64,000 nt of DNA from DTU098 sp964498525 (GCA_964498525.1 CAZCGU010000014.1:1-64000); one strand, 5' to 3'. Positions 26,833 through 36,712 are shown, numbered from the stretch's first letter. The notes: generated by a model from the sequence alone, not told the origin. Numbers and translations: made by a program.

Positions 26833-27124
26833 GCGCAGGACGGAGTCCGAGGAAGCCAATCCCCTGGAGGGCGCCATTAATATCGTGGATGCCATGCTGG
26901 TGTTTGCCTGCGGACTGATGCTTTCCCTGGTCCTGCACTGGAACGTTAATTTGGATAAGATAGGGGAGCGCGTCAATCTGGAGCGTGGCCAGGAGGTGAC
27001 ACAAGCGCCGGAAATACGGGATGATCTCGTCAAGTCTTTAGACCAGGGTAAATTATATGAAAAGATGGGCACGGTCTACAAAGACCCTGGCACAGGGCAG
27101 TTGTTTATGCTGACCGGTGAGTAA
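26807..27124 (+). CDS. DUF2149 protein, ExbD-like partner
   Basis: 105 residues from ATG 26807 (GGAGGTG eight bases upstream; overlaps the ExbB-like gene by 26 bp). One membrane helix near the N terminus (GAINIVDAMLVFACGLMLSL, ~22-45), then ~60 extracytoplasmic residues. The helix start NIVDAMLVF lines up with the ExbD motif (PFIDVMLVLL) including the proton-carrying Asp. DUF2149 with an ExbB-like neighbour is, to my knowledge, best known from methanogenic archaea. The ExbD periplasmic fold is much reduced here. Confidence 0.75.
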   Translation: MNGGLRSSRRRTESEEANPLEGAINIVDAMLVFACGLMLSLVLHWNVNLDKIGERVNLERGQEVTQAPEIRDDLVKSLDQGKLYEKMGTVYKDPGTGQLFMLTGE

Positions 27125-27269
27125 ACAAATCACAGGTTTTATCCGGCGCCGGAGGTACGGGCGGGCAGTTCGTCTTATAACGTGCCTGCCGAAGTTCTGG
27201 TACAGTGGTTTTTGAACCAGTTAGAATATCTGCGGCCAAGAGTCTAACGTCAGAAAGGGGAATTTTGCG

Positions 27270-28841
27270 ATGCAAATAAAGTTTTACCGGCAAAGGTGGT
27301 TTTATGGTTTGATGGTTACCGTACTGGGACTGCTTCTTTTCTGCATGTCCAGCTTGACCGCTCCCGGGGCGGCCCTTGCCGCCGAATCCGACACCCTGGA
27401 AATCACCGGAGATGGCGTAACCACACCTCTGATCTTAACCAGGGAGCAGCTCCAGACCATGGAACAATACCAGCACATCTACAGCGCCATCAACACCTGG
27501 CCTACAAAAAAACTTTATGTGGGCAAAGGGGTTAAACTGAAGGATCTGCTGGAGCAGGCGGGGATGACCGATGAGGCCAAACTGCTAAGATTTACTTCCA
27601 GGGACGGCTATACGGCAAATCTAACATTCCGGGAGTTGTTCCAGGACAAAAGGTATTATTTTCCCGGATTAAAGGGTGAAAATCCAGATGACGGCGACGG
27701 GTATATGCCCGGTTCAACAGGCGGCGCGGAAGAGGTGGAGCCCATTCTCGCCCTGTCAAGTGTTGAAGGCAGCACCAACCCCGCCTACATGAATGAATTG
27801 AATTCGTTGCTTTTGATGCTGGGGCAGCGGGCGGTAACGGAGCAAAACGGCAACTTGTTCAGTAAATACGTCAATAAAATCGAAGTGCTCACCGCCGAGC
27901 CGGAAAAATGGGACAGCCCCAGAGCCAACCCGGACAGCGGCGAGGTGCCCCCGGGGTCCATGATAGCATTGAGCAACGCCAATATGGATGATGATAAAAT
28001 TCACTACACCACAGACGGCAGTACGCCCACCGTAAACAGCCCCATGTACAACTGGATTGCCAAACGGTGGTGGTCGGTGCGGGGAGATGTCCTGGGAAAA
28101 ATTAACAGCCCGGTGGGACCCGTTAACAAGGCCGTCACCATCAAGGCCGTCACCATCGGACCAGGCAAATACGACAGCGATGTGGTCACCTTTATATATG
28201 AGATTGCCGGAGATGTTACCGGGGCTGAAGAAGGTACAGCCGCGCCCGGCTCAGAGGATCCCAGCGATCTAAAACAAAAAGAACAAAAGCAGGAAAAACC
28301 TGGGGAGGAGTCCTTTACCCTCAATGACGTTGCGGGTCACTGGGCCCTGGACAATATCAGTGCCCTGGTCAGTCGCGGCTGCATCAGCGGCTACCCCGAC
28401 GGCAGTTTCAAACCGGAAAAAACAATTACCAGGGCTGAATTTGCCGCCGTGCTGGTGAAAGCGTTCAAGCTGGAAAACAGTAGCGGAAAGGTTTTCGCCG
28501 ATACAGCGGCGCACTGGGCCAGGGATAGCATCGCCACGGCAGCGGCAAACGGTCTGGTCAGCGGCTATGCCGGCGGAAACTTTGGCCCGGACGACCTGAT
28601 TACCCGCGAGCAGATGGCTGTGATGATCGTCAAGGCGGCGGAATTGGCGCCGGCTGCAGGGACACCGGGGTTTGCCGACAGCGCAGCTATTTCCGGCTGG
28701 GCTGTGGGGTCCATAACAGCAGCAACTGAAAACGGGATTATGAAGGGGTACGCCGATAACACCATCCGGCCCGGTGGCAGCGCCACCAGGGCTGAAGCGG
28801 TAACAGTTATTACAAACGCCCTGGATAAGGCAAATCCTTAA
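27270..28841 (+). CDS. S-layer-anchored PF00174-like protein, single module
   Basis: 523 residues, ATG 27270 with AAAGGGG upstream. Signal peptide (~1-38, ending in AALAA), one sulfite-oxidase-like plus chitobiase-C-like module (~42-312: YSAINTWPTKKLYVGKGVKL; VEPILALSSVEG; HYTTDGSTPTVNSPMYNW), a Lys/Glu-rich linker, and three SLH repeats (~350-523, AGHWALDNISALVSRGCISG). It looks like a simplified paralogue of the 20692 product. Surface location by SLH binding to cell-wall polymer. Confidence 0.85.
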   Translation: MQIKFYRQRWFYGLMVTVLGLLLFCMSSLTAPGAALAAESDTLEITGDGVTTPLILTREQLQTMEQYQHIYSAINTWPTKKLYVGKGVKLKDLLEQAGMTDEAKLLRFTSRDGYTANLTFRELFQDKRYYFPGLKGENPDDGDGYMPGSTGGAEEVEPILALSSVEGSTNPAYMNELNSLLLMLGQRAVTEQNGNLFSKYVNKIEVLTAEPEKWDSPRANPDSGEVPPGSMIALSNANMDDDKIHYTTDGSTPTVNSPMYNWIAKRWWSVRGDVLGKINSPVGPVNKAVTIKAVTIGPGKYDSDVVTFIYEIAGDVTGAEEGTAAPGSEDPSDLKQKEQKQEKPGEESFTLNDVAGHWALDNISALVSRGCISGYPDGSFKPEKTITRAEFAAVLVKAFKLENSSGKVFADTAAHWARDSIATAAANGLVSGYAGGNFGPDDLITREQMAVMIVKAAELAPAAGTPGFADSAAISGWAVGSITAATENGIMKGYADNTIRPGGSATRAEAVTVITNALDKANP

Positions 28842-28892
28842 ATAACTGGTTGGAAAACTTCTTTCATTGACGCGACAGGAAGTGAGAGCCGG

Positions 28893-29804
28893 ATGAAACC
28901 AAAAACTAATTTTCCTTCAAGGCAACTTGCCCTTTTCCTTGTCTTTACGTTCTGCGTCCTCCTGGCAGCAGGCTGCAGCGGGGGCGCAGGAACCCGGGAA
29001 AGGAACAGCGACGCCGCAATTAAACTGGATACCGGTCAGGCGGTTGTGATCACCGGTGACGGCGTGAGCAAGGAAACCCGGCTGACCCTGGAAGAGATGC
29101 TGAAATTGCCCGGCGCCCGGGTTGAACAGGTTTATTCCACCATCAACAACTGGCCCGCCCCGAAGAAGTACGCGGCAAAGGGGGTAAAACTTACGGCGCT
29201 CCTGGAAACCGCCGGACTAAAGCCCGGGGCCCGGGGTATTACTGTAAAGGGCAAAGACGACTTCCAGTGGTCCTTTACCAGAGAACAGCTATTGGATACC
29301 CCCAGGTATTATTATCCGGAAGTGCAGTCGGGGGATCCCTCCGGCGCCGTGCCCGTGGAACCCATAATTGCCTACGCTTACAAAGAAAACAGCGATAATC
29401 CCGACGAAGCCGGGGCAGACGGCCTGTGCCTGATTATGCCCCAGGCCGATGTCTGGGAACAAACCAACCTTGCCTTTGTCAAAGGTGTCAGAGAAATCCA
29501 GGTGGTTGCGGAGGATCCGGGCAAATGGGAAAAAGCCGGCGTCTATCCCCGGGCCGGTACTATTGCCGGGGGAGATACGGTAAAGTTGCAGCACAAAGAT
29601 CTGGGCAAGGTGAAAATGTATTATACCCTGGACGGCTCCACGCCCACCGGGGCAAGCATGATCTACAATCCCAGCACCTACCAGCCGGAATTAAACAAGC
29701 CCATTAGAATTGACAAGGACACCACGATCAAAGTTTTAGTCCGGGGTTTCGGCAAACATGACAGTGATATTGCCGAGTTTCATTACAAAATTAAAGGGTC
29801 TTAG
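28893..29804 (+). CDS. PF00174-like lipoprotein
   Basis: 303 residues. Lipobox LLAAGC with Cys28. One sulfite-oxidase-like/chitobiase-C-like module: VYSTINNWPAPKKYAAKGVK, VEPIIAYAYKENSDNPDEAG, then MYYTLDGSTPTGASMIYNP and a closing DTTIKVLVRGFGKHDSDIAE. Sequence is clearly paralogous to the modules at 20692, 24356, 27270 and especially 36767. Membrane-attached rather than wall-attached, so it probably sits closer to the redox and transport components. Confidence 0.85.
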   Translation: MKPKTNFPSRQLALFLVFTFCVLLAAGCSGGAGTRERNSDAAIKLDTGQAVVITGDGVSKETRLTLEEMLKLPGARVEQVYSTINNWPAPKKYAAKGVKLTALLETAGLKPGARGITVKGKDDFQWSFTREQLLDTPRYYYPEVQSGDPSGAVPVEPIIAYAYKENSDNPDEAGADGLCLIMPQADVWEQTNLAFVKGVREIQVVAEDPGKWEKAGVYPRAGTIAGGDTVKLQHKDLGKVKMYYTLDGSTPTGASMIYNPSTYQPELNKPIRIDKDTTIKVLVRGFGKHDSDIAEFHYKIKGS

Positions 29805-29886
29805 CACAGGCCCATAGGACCTGCTGCTAAACCGCCCGTGGTAATCTTGATTAAACGGCAATACATGTTGTGAGGAGGATGATGTT

Positions 29887-31002
29887 TTGTTCAAACATAG
29901 AAGGGCCGCCTGCATTTTTCTGGTTTTATTCCTGCTCTGCTTCGCCCTGGCCGGATGTGCCGGAAAAAAAGAATCCGTCGACCGCAATCCGGAATACGAA
30001 AACCTGAAGATTTTTATCGAAGGTGATCTGGAGGAACCGAAGGAGATCACTGTAGGGGAAATGCGGGCTCTTAACCAGAAGCAACTGGACGCCAGTCTCA
30101 CCCGGACCACCGGCCTCCGGGAGGATTTTAAAGCAAGCGGCCCCACCGTAATGGATGTCCTGGGGCACCTGGGAATTAACTACATGGACTATAAAGGAAT
30201 AGGCTTTACCGGGACGGACAACTACTACTGCCTGGTGACCCCGGAGATTATGGCCGAGCGTGAATTAATCCTGGCTTTAACTGTCGACGGGGGCGGCGAA
30301 CTTCCGGAAGAGTTGCGGCCGGCCCGGTTATGCGTGCAGGGAGAACATGGACCCTACTGGGTCAAGATGGTGGACAGAATCATCTTATACCGGGATATTC
30401 CGGAGAAGGATATTACCTCCGTGTGGGTCTTTCAAAACCTGACGGAAGGGATTGAACCCTACCCCTACGAGTATTACGGCAGCAAAGACGACGCCATTGA
30501 GCTGGCGCAGATCTTTTCCCGCTTTGACAACGTTAGCAGCAAAGCCTTCTTTACGATGAAATCAGCGGATGGTTTTAAGAAAAACGAAGCCGTGAACATG
30601 GTCAGTCAGGGATATTACATCAAGGTTACAGGTGAACACGCGCCCATGAATATGGCTCCCAACATTAAACTGGGTATGAATATCATGCATATAGCCTGGT
30701 TTTCCACCAATGCGGACGCAGCGTTCTTCCCCCAGGAAATAGTCAAATTAACCGGGGAACAGCAAACCGGCGCCCAAAAGGGAGTTTCCCTGCAGGCGAT
30801 CCTGGAGGAAATAGGATTAACTGATTTTGCCGGCAAGCAGTTCGAGGTAATCGGCACAGACGGCCAAAGCGTCAAAGTGAGCGGTCAGGATCTGTCCGAG
30901 GGGTTTTTGCTGGTAAAGGATGACGGAACATATCCCGTGGTCTGGAGCGAAGGAGCAAAACCGAATCCAGTTGCCAACTTGTTACGAATCCGTTCTATTT
31001 AG
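29887..31002 (+). CDS. lipoprotein with PF00174-like domains
   Basis: 371 residues from TTG 29887 (GGAGG upstream). Lipobox FALAGC, Cys24. The first half has the end-signature of the sulfite-oxidase-like domain (RPARLCVQGEHGPYWVKMVD followed by RIILY), preceded by GPTVMDVLGHLGINYMDYKG. The second half (~205-371) repeats a more diverged version ending GAKPNPVANLLRIRSI. It lacks the chitobiase-C-like domain of its neighbours. Function unknown; likely an extracytoplasmic binding or redox protein. Confidence 0.7.
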   Translation: MFKHRRAACIFLVLFLLCFALAGCAGKKESVDRNPEYENLKIFIEGDLEEPKEITVGEMRALNQKQLDASLTRTTGLREDFKASGPTVMDVLGHLGINYMDYKGIGFTGTDNYYCLVTPEIMAERELILALTVDGGGELPEELRPARLCVQGEHGPYWVKMVDRIILYRDIPEKDITSVWVFQNLTEGIEPYPYEYYGSKDDAIELAQIFSRFDNVSSKAFFTMKSADGFKKNEAVNMVSQGYYIKVTGEHAPMNMAPNIKLGMNIMHIAWFSTNADAAFFPQEIVKLTGEQQTGAQKGVSLQAILEEIGLTDFAGKQFEVIGTDGQSVKVSGQDLSEGFLLVKDDGTYPVVWSEGAKPNPVANLLRIRSI

Positions 31003-31031
31003 TTCAAGGAAAGGGGGCAGCGCCGTATTCA

Positions 31032-31201
31032 TTTCAGCGGGGACGCCCCGGGCCGCGAAAGCCGGCCGGGGGCGGTACAAGCTGAAAAGGAGGTAACGGT
31101 TTCGTTTTCAAGCCAGAAATAGAAGTTTGGCCGGGGAGGTGATGTCAGTCATAATGACGCCGGCAACCCGCGATGCGCGGGATTGCAAGGCGACGCTTGA
31201 A
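31032..31201 (+). promoter_or_regulatory. structured leader RNA of unknown class ahead of giant surface-protein gene
   Basis: Two adjacent helical domains. First: TTTCAGC (31032-31038) closes with GCTGAAA (31081-31087) around GGGG-ACG-CCCC and GGGCCGCGAAAGCCGGCC. Second: TTCAAGC (31107-31113) closes with GCTTGAA (31195-31201) around GTCAT-A-ATGAC, GCCGG/CCGGC and CCCGCG-ATG-CGCGGG. The gene starts 60 bp later. Parts recall the c-di-GMP riboswitch core but the match is not adequate. Confidence 0.4.
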
Positions 31202-31263
31202 CCGGGCTTTAAAAGGTTTTAAGGAGAGTATTTGGCGGAATTTGCAGAGAGGAGGAGTATTTA

Positions 31264-34200
31264 GTGCGAATTGTTAGCAAAAACGGATTGGGTAAACTAG
31301 CGGTAATGCTTACTGTCGTGGCCATGCTGTTCTCGTTGTGCGCATTTGATCTCAACGAAGCAAGCGCGGCTTCCACCACCAGCCTCACCATCAAAAAGCT
31401 GGCCTCCGATAAAACCACGGTTCTTGATCAAAGAACGGTGACTTTCCAGGAGTTGAGGGAAGGTCAGCTCAGTGATGGAACCACCATGCCCATCCTGGGG
31501 GACGGGATAACCCATTACTACCACCAGGGCCCGGTCTTTGTCGATGATCCCGACCCGGAAACCCAGGAATTGCTCCGTTGGAACGAAGAAGAGGACCTCA
31601 ACTGGGACAGCAAGGATATGGGCGCTCTTAAGGGCACAAATGTAAGAGACCTGTGCGAACTGGTGGGAGGCATGGCGGAGGGCGACACGCTTCAGTTCAA
31701 AGCCATTGACGGTTTCAAAAAGGACTTCGCCTATAAAAACGTGTACCAATATTCGGATCGTGAGGGTCCCATGGTGGTCTGCTGGTACAATAACGGGGAA
31801 TACCCGGATTCCGGCTTTAGAGACGGCATGCGCCTGGTCTGGTTTGCCGAAGCCACCTACAAAGAAGGCCCCAGCAACATTATGGGATTACCCACGGGAT
31901 ATTACCATGTTTTCGGCAACTGGGACTGGCGTTTAGCCGCGGAACCCCAATACTGGTACTATTATAATAACCAGTATCCTACCACCACCGGCTTATCCGT
32001 ACAAACTGTTTCCGAAATAACAATCTTCAGCACCCAGACTCCTAAAACAACCTGGTATGTCGACGGCTCCGGCGAAGCCGATTTTACCACCATCCAGGCG
32101 GCTGTAACGGCGGCTGAATCCGGGGACACTATCATCGTCAAGGACGGCGTTTATACCGAGAACGTGGTCGTGGATAAGAGTCTGACACTCAAATCCGAAA
32201 ACGGCTCAGCCCGGACAACCGTTGAGGCGGCCGAATCCAACGCCGATGTTGTTAAAATTGCGGCGCCGAACGTAACAATTGACGGTTTTACTGTTACCGG
32301 GGCAACTACAGCGGGTAAAGCAGGGATCAATGTTACCGGTTCATCCGGCGGTGCTATCGTAAAAAACAACTTGAGCACCGGAAACAACGAAGGTATAAGC
32401 GTTGGAGTTGCCAATAATAACACAATTTCCGGGAACGTTGTCGAGCAAAGCGGCAGATACGGTATTAATTTGTCAAACACGACCGGAAACTCCATCACCG
32501 GCAACACCTGTTCAAATAATACCGGCGGCTCGGGCTTTGCCCTCTACCTGGCGGATAATGCCAATAACAATACCGTCAGCGGCAACACCTCGGACTCAAA
32601 TCTTATCGGTATCAGGGTTAAAAACGCGTATTCCAATATTATCTATGAAAACAATTCTGTGAACAACAACTACGGTTTAGAAATTGCAACAGGTTCAAAA
32701 GACAATGTTTTTTATCTGAACAACTTTTTCGATAATACCACCGGCCCTCTGTCATCAGGATATGGCGCGGTTGCCGGTAACGTTTGGAGTTCCCAGGAGA
32801 AACTAACTTACAAATTTAACAGCGTCCAGTATACCGGCTATGCAGGCAACTATTGGAGCGATTACGACGGCACGGACGCGGACGGCAACGGTGTCGGCGA
32901 TGCGCCATACCAGACAATAGCCACCGATACTGACAATTATCCGTTGCTGGGCATCTATGAGAATGGTGTCATCGCGGGTTCCGGGCTGCCGGCAGTGGAC
33001 TTCCTTTACGACGGGACAGTTACCCTGGCCCCCGGCGAGGACTTCAGCGTGACTGCCTACAACTCGGGAACACCCTACACCGTCAGCAGCACCTCGGCGC
33101 TGGGAGCGCTCCAGGCGGCCGCAACTGCCGAAAGCTTTACCTACGACGTCACCGACAAGAATTACGAAAACTCCGGCGCCCTTCTGCTGGACAACATAGG
33201 TGCTTACGAATTTGTCAAAGGCGGCAGCAAGTGGTATCCCTACGTCAATGACTCCTATAAGGATGGCTTCAACAATCCCGGCGGGGCCTTGAACCTTATT
33301 GAACTGGTTGACGGGGATAGGGTTGAGTTCTACTACGCCGCCGGGATCAACGATCCCGCCGATCTCGCCGCTGTCAAGGCTGCGGCTACCGCGGCAGTGA
33401 AAACCGTTGCCTCCCTGGCCCCGGCAATGGATGTGCTCTACGACGGAACAGTTGCCCTGGCTCCCGGGGAAACCTTCAGCGTAACCGCCTACAACTCGGG
33501 AACGGCTTATACCGTCAACAAAAACACACCCCTTGGGGCTCTTCAGGCAGCCGCAACTGCCGGCGGCTTCACCTATGACGTCAGCGACAAGAATTACGAA
33601 AACTCCGGCGCTCTTCTGCTGGACAACATAGGTGCTTACGAATTTGTCAAAGGCGGCAGCAAGTGGTTGGCCTATGTTAACGATACCTACCAGGACGGCT
33701 TCAACAATGCCGCCGGGGCCTTAAACCTTATTGAACTGGTTGATGGAGACAAAGTTGAGTTCTACTACGCCGCAGGGATCAACGATCCCGCCGATCTTGC
33801 CGCTGTCAAGGCTGCGGCTACAGCAGCGGTGAAAACCATTGCGGCTTCAGGCGTCTCTCCCACCGATTGGACCCTGCAACTCACGGGCGCTAAGATTGAA
33901 AACGTTACTAAAAGCTACTTCGAGCGGGGACTGGCCTGTTCTTCCTCCACTCACCAGGTGTTCTGGACCGACGAAGATGGTAATGTCTGGGGAGGCGTGC
34001 CCCTCTGGCTGCTGGCCGGCATGGTTGACGACAACCCCGACGTTGGCCCCAGCCACTTCAACTTTAACGATGAACTGGCCGCCCAGAACTACCAAGTAAA
34101 CGTTATCTCCAGCGACGGCTGGAAGGGGACCTTTGACAGCGCGGCCATCGCCCGCAACGACGGCTTCATTGTCGCCAATACCCTGAACGGGGAACCGCTG

Positions 34201-36615
34201 CCCCTTCTGACCGATCGCGGCAAGGTCTGCTGGCCCCTGCACCTGAAAGGTGCTGAAGTTTTCGGCGGGCAACAGATAGGCGGGGTCGTCAAAATCGAGC
34301 TCACGGCCTTACCCCAGCCTCCCGAAGGATGGACCCTCAAAATCCTGGGGAAAATTGGGGACACCATAACCCAGAAGGAATTTGAAGACGGACTGGCCTG
34401 CACAGGTTCGGGCCACTATCAGGAATGGACCGACAATGAAGGTAACGTCTGGTCCGGCGTACCCCTTTGGGTACTGGCGGGCGTGGCGGACGACCTCGAA
34501 TTGGGCGGCCACTGGACTTTCAATGACAGCCTGGCAGCAGGCTATTCGGTGAAGGTTTTTGCCCAGGATGGTTTTGCCAAAACCTTTAACGGGGCCGATG
34601 TGGCTTTCAGCAACGACTATATCGTGGCCAACAAGATGAACGGCGCCCCGCTCACTGACAGGGGACCGCTGCGTCTGGTGGGAGCAGGTGTTGCCAATGC
34701 CGATGGATCCCTTAGCGGCAGCAGCGTAGGCAGCATTGCCAGGATCGAATTACCGGAACTGCAGACACCGCCCCCCGCGTCCGGAAGCTGGAACCTCACC
34801 CTTAAAGGCAAGATCAGCCAGGTCATTTCCCAGGCCGAGTTTGAGGAAGCCCTCGCTTGTCCCAAATCCAACCACAATGTGGAATGGATTGACGGTGACG
34901 GCAACATCTGGTCCGGTATGCCCCTCTGGTATCTGGCTGGCCGGGTGGACGACCGGTTGCCCAACATCTTCGACACCAATCTGGCCGACGCCGGTTACAC
35001 GATTCTGGTAAAAGCCGAAGACAGCTACACCAAGGATTACTCCAGCAAAGACATAATCAGGAACAACAACTACATTCTCGCCAATAAATACAACGGTGAG
35101 CCGCTTACCGATTCGTGGCCGCTGCGTCTGGTGGGCGCCGCCCTGGCAACGGAGGATGGCTTCCCTTCCTGTAATAGTGTGGGAAATGTTGCAGAAATAG
35201 AACTGACCTCCTTTAACCCGGTCCTGCCTCCGCCGACAGTACGTATCATCAAGTACGCCGAAGACCATACCACCATCATCGACGAAATAACTGTCGATTA
35301 CAGGTGGATGGAAAGTGAAAGCGGGTTTGACGTCATTGGTGACGGCATCACGTTATACCGCTACGAAGGAATCACAAACGATCCTGATGATGTTTGGGAC
35401 GCCGCTGAAACATATCCCGGCGGCTTCAAGGTGGCTAACGCCGTCAAGGGTACCCGCGTCAGGGATCTCTGCAGTCTTGTGGGCGGTATGGGAGCAGGGA
35501 CCGATATAGTCTTTGTGGCCAAAGACGGTTTTGAGACTACTCTTCCCTATTCCTCCATCTACCCCGATCCCGCGGTGCAGGCGCGCCAGGGTGACGCCAT
35601 CCTGGCCTGGTGGGGTGACGGTAACTACGTACCCGATTATGCCGACGGCATACGCTTGTTCTTTACCCCGGATGACCACATCTTCGGTCAGTGGGATATG
35701 CACGAAACAATTCCGGAAAAATACTGGCACTACTATTTTGGCGGCGGTGTCCAGTACCCGTCTTGCGCCGGCTTGTCACCCAAATGGATTACGGCAATTA
35801 AGATCTACTCCCTGCCCCAGGGCGATTGGACCATGGAGCTGGACGGCCGGGACATCGGCGGCATTGATTATGATGTAACTAAAACCTATTTCGAACAGGC
35901 CCTGGTTTGCAAGTTCGGCGCCAACCACAAAGCAACCTACACAGATTCCGAAGAACAAACCTGGGAAGGAATGCCTCTGTGGCTCCTGGCCGGATTCGTT
36001 GATGACGCGGACCAGCATTCCGATAACGCCTTTAATCAGGAGCTTGCCCTGTCTGGATACCGGATTGTCATTACTTCAGCCGACGGCAGCTCTGTTACCA
36101 TCGACAGCAGGGACATTATCAAGAACAGCAACTATATTATCGCCAGCACGCTGAATGGAGCGCTCCTGCCCGAATCCGACAGCAGATGGCCGCTTTGCCT
36201 GGTGGGGCCGGCCGTTACCGGGGAAACATCGCTTTCCCAAATTGTCAGCATCAAGCTGGTAGCTCTGGAGCCGGGTAAACCCAGCTACACGGTAACACCC
36301 GAAGAAGATGCTGCTTATACCCCGGGTACTTCTCCCGAGGGTATCAAGATCATGACTGTCAATGAGGGTATTTCAGGATTCAAGTACTTTACCGTGGGTA
36401 TTACTCCGGTTGTTTCCCATGCCGGTAAAGAAACGGCGGTCTTTACTCATCTGAGAAACGGCAGCCAGCTGGAACTCAACGCCACCGGAGCCGATTTTGA
36501 TGAGGTCGAAACGGCCCAGGCCGGCTTTAATGTGAAAGCAGGCGACGTAATTAAGGTTTACCTTGTGGATGAACTGACTAACGCCGTTGATCGCAACCCT
36601 GTGATTCTCCAGTAG
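31264..36615 (+). CDS. giant secreted protein: six PF00174-like domains, beta-helix and two DUF4430 domains
   Basis: 1783 residues from GTG 31264 (GAGAGGAGG upstream). Signal peptide (~1-37). Domains: long-type sulfite-oxidase-like domain (~40-258); NosD-like right-handed beta-helix (~259-572, FTTIQAAVTAAESGDTIIVK); two DUF4430/transcobalamin-C-like domains (~579-694, ~721-836, sharing ALLLDNIGAYEFVKGGSKW); three short sulfite-oxidase-like domains (~868-1015, ~1019-1165, ~1173-1315; e.g. GVPLWLLAGM ... NGEPL ... PLRLVGA); a second long-type (~1324-1517); a fourth short one (~1518-1668); and a C-terminal ~110-residue domain shared with the phosphatase at 41640. No SLH, lipobox or membrane anchor after the signal, so the shared C-terminal domain may serve in surface attachment. 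A strong terminator follows. Confidence 0.85.
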   Translation: MRIVSKNGLGKLAVMLTVVAMLFSLCAFDLNEASAASTTSLTIKKLASDKTTVLDQRTVTFQELREGQLSDGTTMPILGDGITHYYHQGPVFVDDPDPETQELLRWNEEEDLNWDSKDMGALKGTNVRDLCELVGGMAEGDTLQFKAIDGFKKDFAYKNVYQYSDREGPMVVCWYNNGEYPDSGFRDGMRLVWFAEATYKEGPSNIMGLPTGYYHVFGNWDWRLAAEPQYWYYYNNQYPTTTGLSVQTVSEITIFSTQTPKTTWYVDGSGEADFTTIQAAVTAAESGDTIIVKDGVYTENVVVDKSLTLKSENGSARTTVEAAESNADVVKIAAPNVTIDGFTVTGATTAGKAGINVTGSSGGAIVKNNLSTGNNEGISVGVANNNTISGNVVEQSGRYGINLSNTTGNSITGNTCSNNTGGSGFALYLADNANNNTVSGNTSDSNLIGIRVKNAYSNIIYENNSVNNNYGLEIATGSKDNVFYLNNFFDNTTGPLSSGYGAVAGNVWSSQEKLTYKFNSVQYTGYAGNYWSDYDGTDADGNGVGDAPYQTIATDTDNYPLLGIYENGVIAGSGLPAVDFLYDGTVTLAPGEDFSVTAYNSGTPYTVSSTSALGALQAAATAESFTYDVTDKNYENSGALLLDNIGAYEFVKGGSKWYPYVNDSYKDGFNNPGGALNLIELVDGDRVEFYYAAGINDPADLAAVKAAATAAVKTVASLAPAMDVLYDGTVALAPGETFSVTAYNSGTAYTVNKNTPLGALQAAATAGGFTYDVSDKNYENSGALLLDNIGAYEFVKGGSKWLAYVNDTYQDGFNNAAGALNLIELVDGDKVEFYYAAGINDPADLAAVKAAATAAVKTIAASGVSPTDWTLQLTGAKIENVTKSYFERGLACSSSTHQVFWTDEDGNVWGGVPLWLLAGMVDDNPDVGPSHFNFNDELAAQNYQVNVISSDGWKGTFDSAAIARNDGFIVANTLNGEPLPLLTDRGKVCWPLHLKGAEVFGGQQIGGVVKIELTALPQPPEGWTLKILGKIGDTITQKEFEDGLACTGSGHYQEWTDNEGNVWSGVPLWVLAGVADDLELGGHWTFNDSLAAGYSVKVFAQDGFAKTFNGADVAFSNDYIVANKMNGAPLTDRGPLRLVGAGVANADGSLSGSSVGSIARIELPELQTPPPASGSWNLTLKGKISQVISQAEFEEALACPKSNHNVEWIDGDGNIWSGMPLWYLAGRVDDRLPNIFDTNLADAGYTILVKAEDSYTKDYSSKDIIRNNNYILANKYNGEPLTDSWPLRLVGAALATEDGFPSCNSVGNVAEIELTSFNPVLPPPTVRIIKYAEDHTTIIDEITVDYRWMESESGFDVIGDGITLYRYEGITNDPDDVWDAAETYPGGFKVANAVKGTRVRDLCSLVGGMGAGTDIVFVAKDGFETTLPYSSIYPDPAVQARQGDAILAWWGDGNYVPDYADGIRLFFTPDDHIFGQWDMHETIPEKYWHYYFGGGVQYPSCAGLSPKWITAIKIYSLPQGDWTMELDGRDIGGIDYDVTKTYFEQALVCKFGANHKATYTDSEEQTWEGMPLWLLAGFVDDADQHSDNAFNQELALSGYRIVITSADGSSVTIDSRDIIKNSNYIIASTLNGALLPESDSRWPLCLVGPAVTGETSLSQIVSIKLVALEPGKPSYTVTPEEDAAYTPGTSPEGIKIMTVNEGISGFKYFTVGITPVVSHAGKETAVFTHLRNGSQLELNATGADFDEVETAQAGFNVKAGDVIKVYLVDELTNAVDRNPVILQ

Positions 36616-36644
36616 AGCTACTGTTTAAAGTTGTTTAAAAAATT

Positions 36645-36712
36645 TAAAAGGCGGGTGGGCAAAACTGCGACAGCCTGGGTGTCAAAGTTTTGCCCGGCCT
36701 CCCGCTTTTTAA
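36645..36712 (+). terminator. strong rho-independent terminator
   Basis: GGCGGGTGGGCAAAACT pairs with AAGTTTTGCCCGGCCTCCCG C, followed by TTTTTAAA. Divides the surface-protein cluster into two transcription units. Confidence 0.85.
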
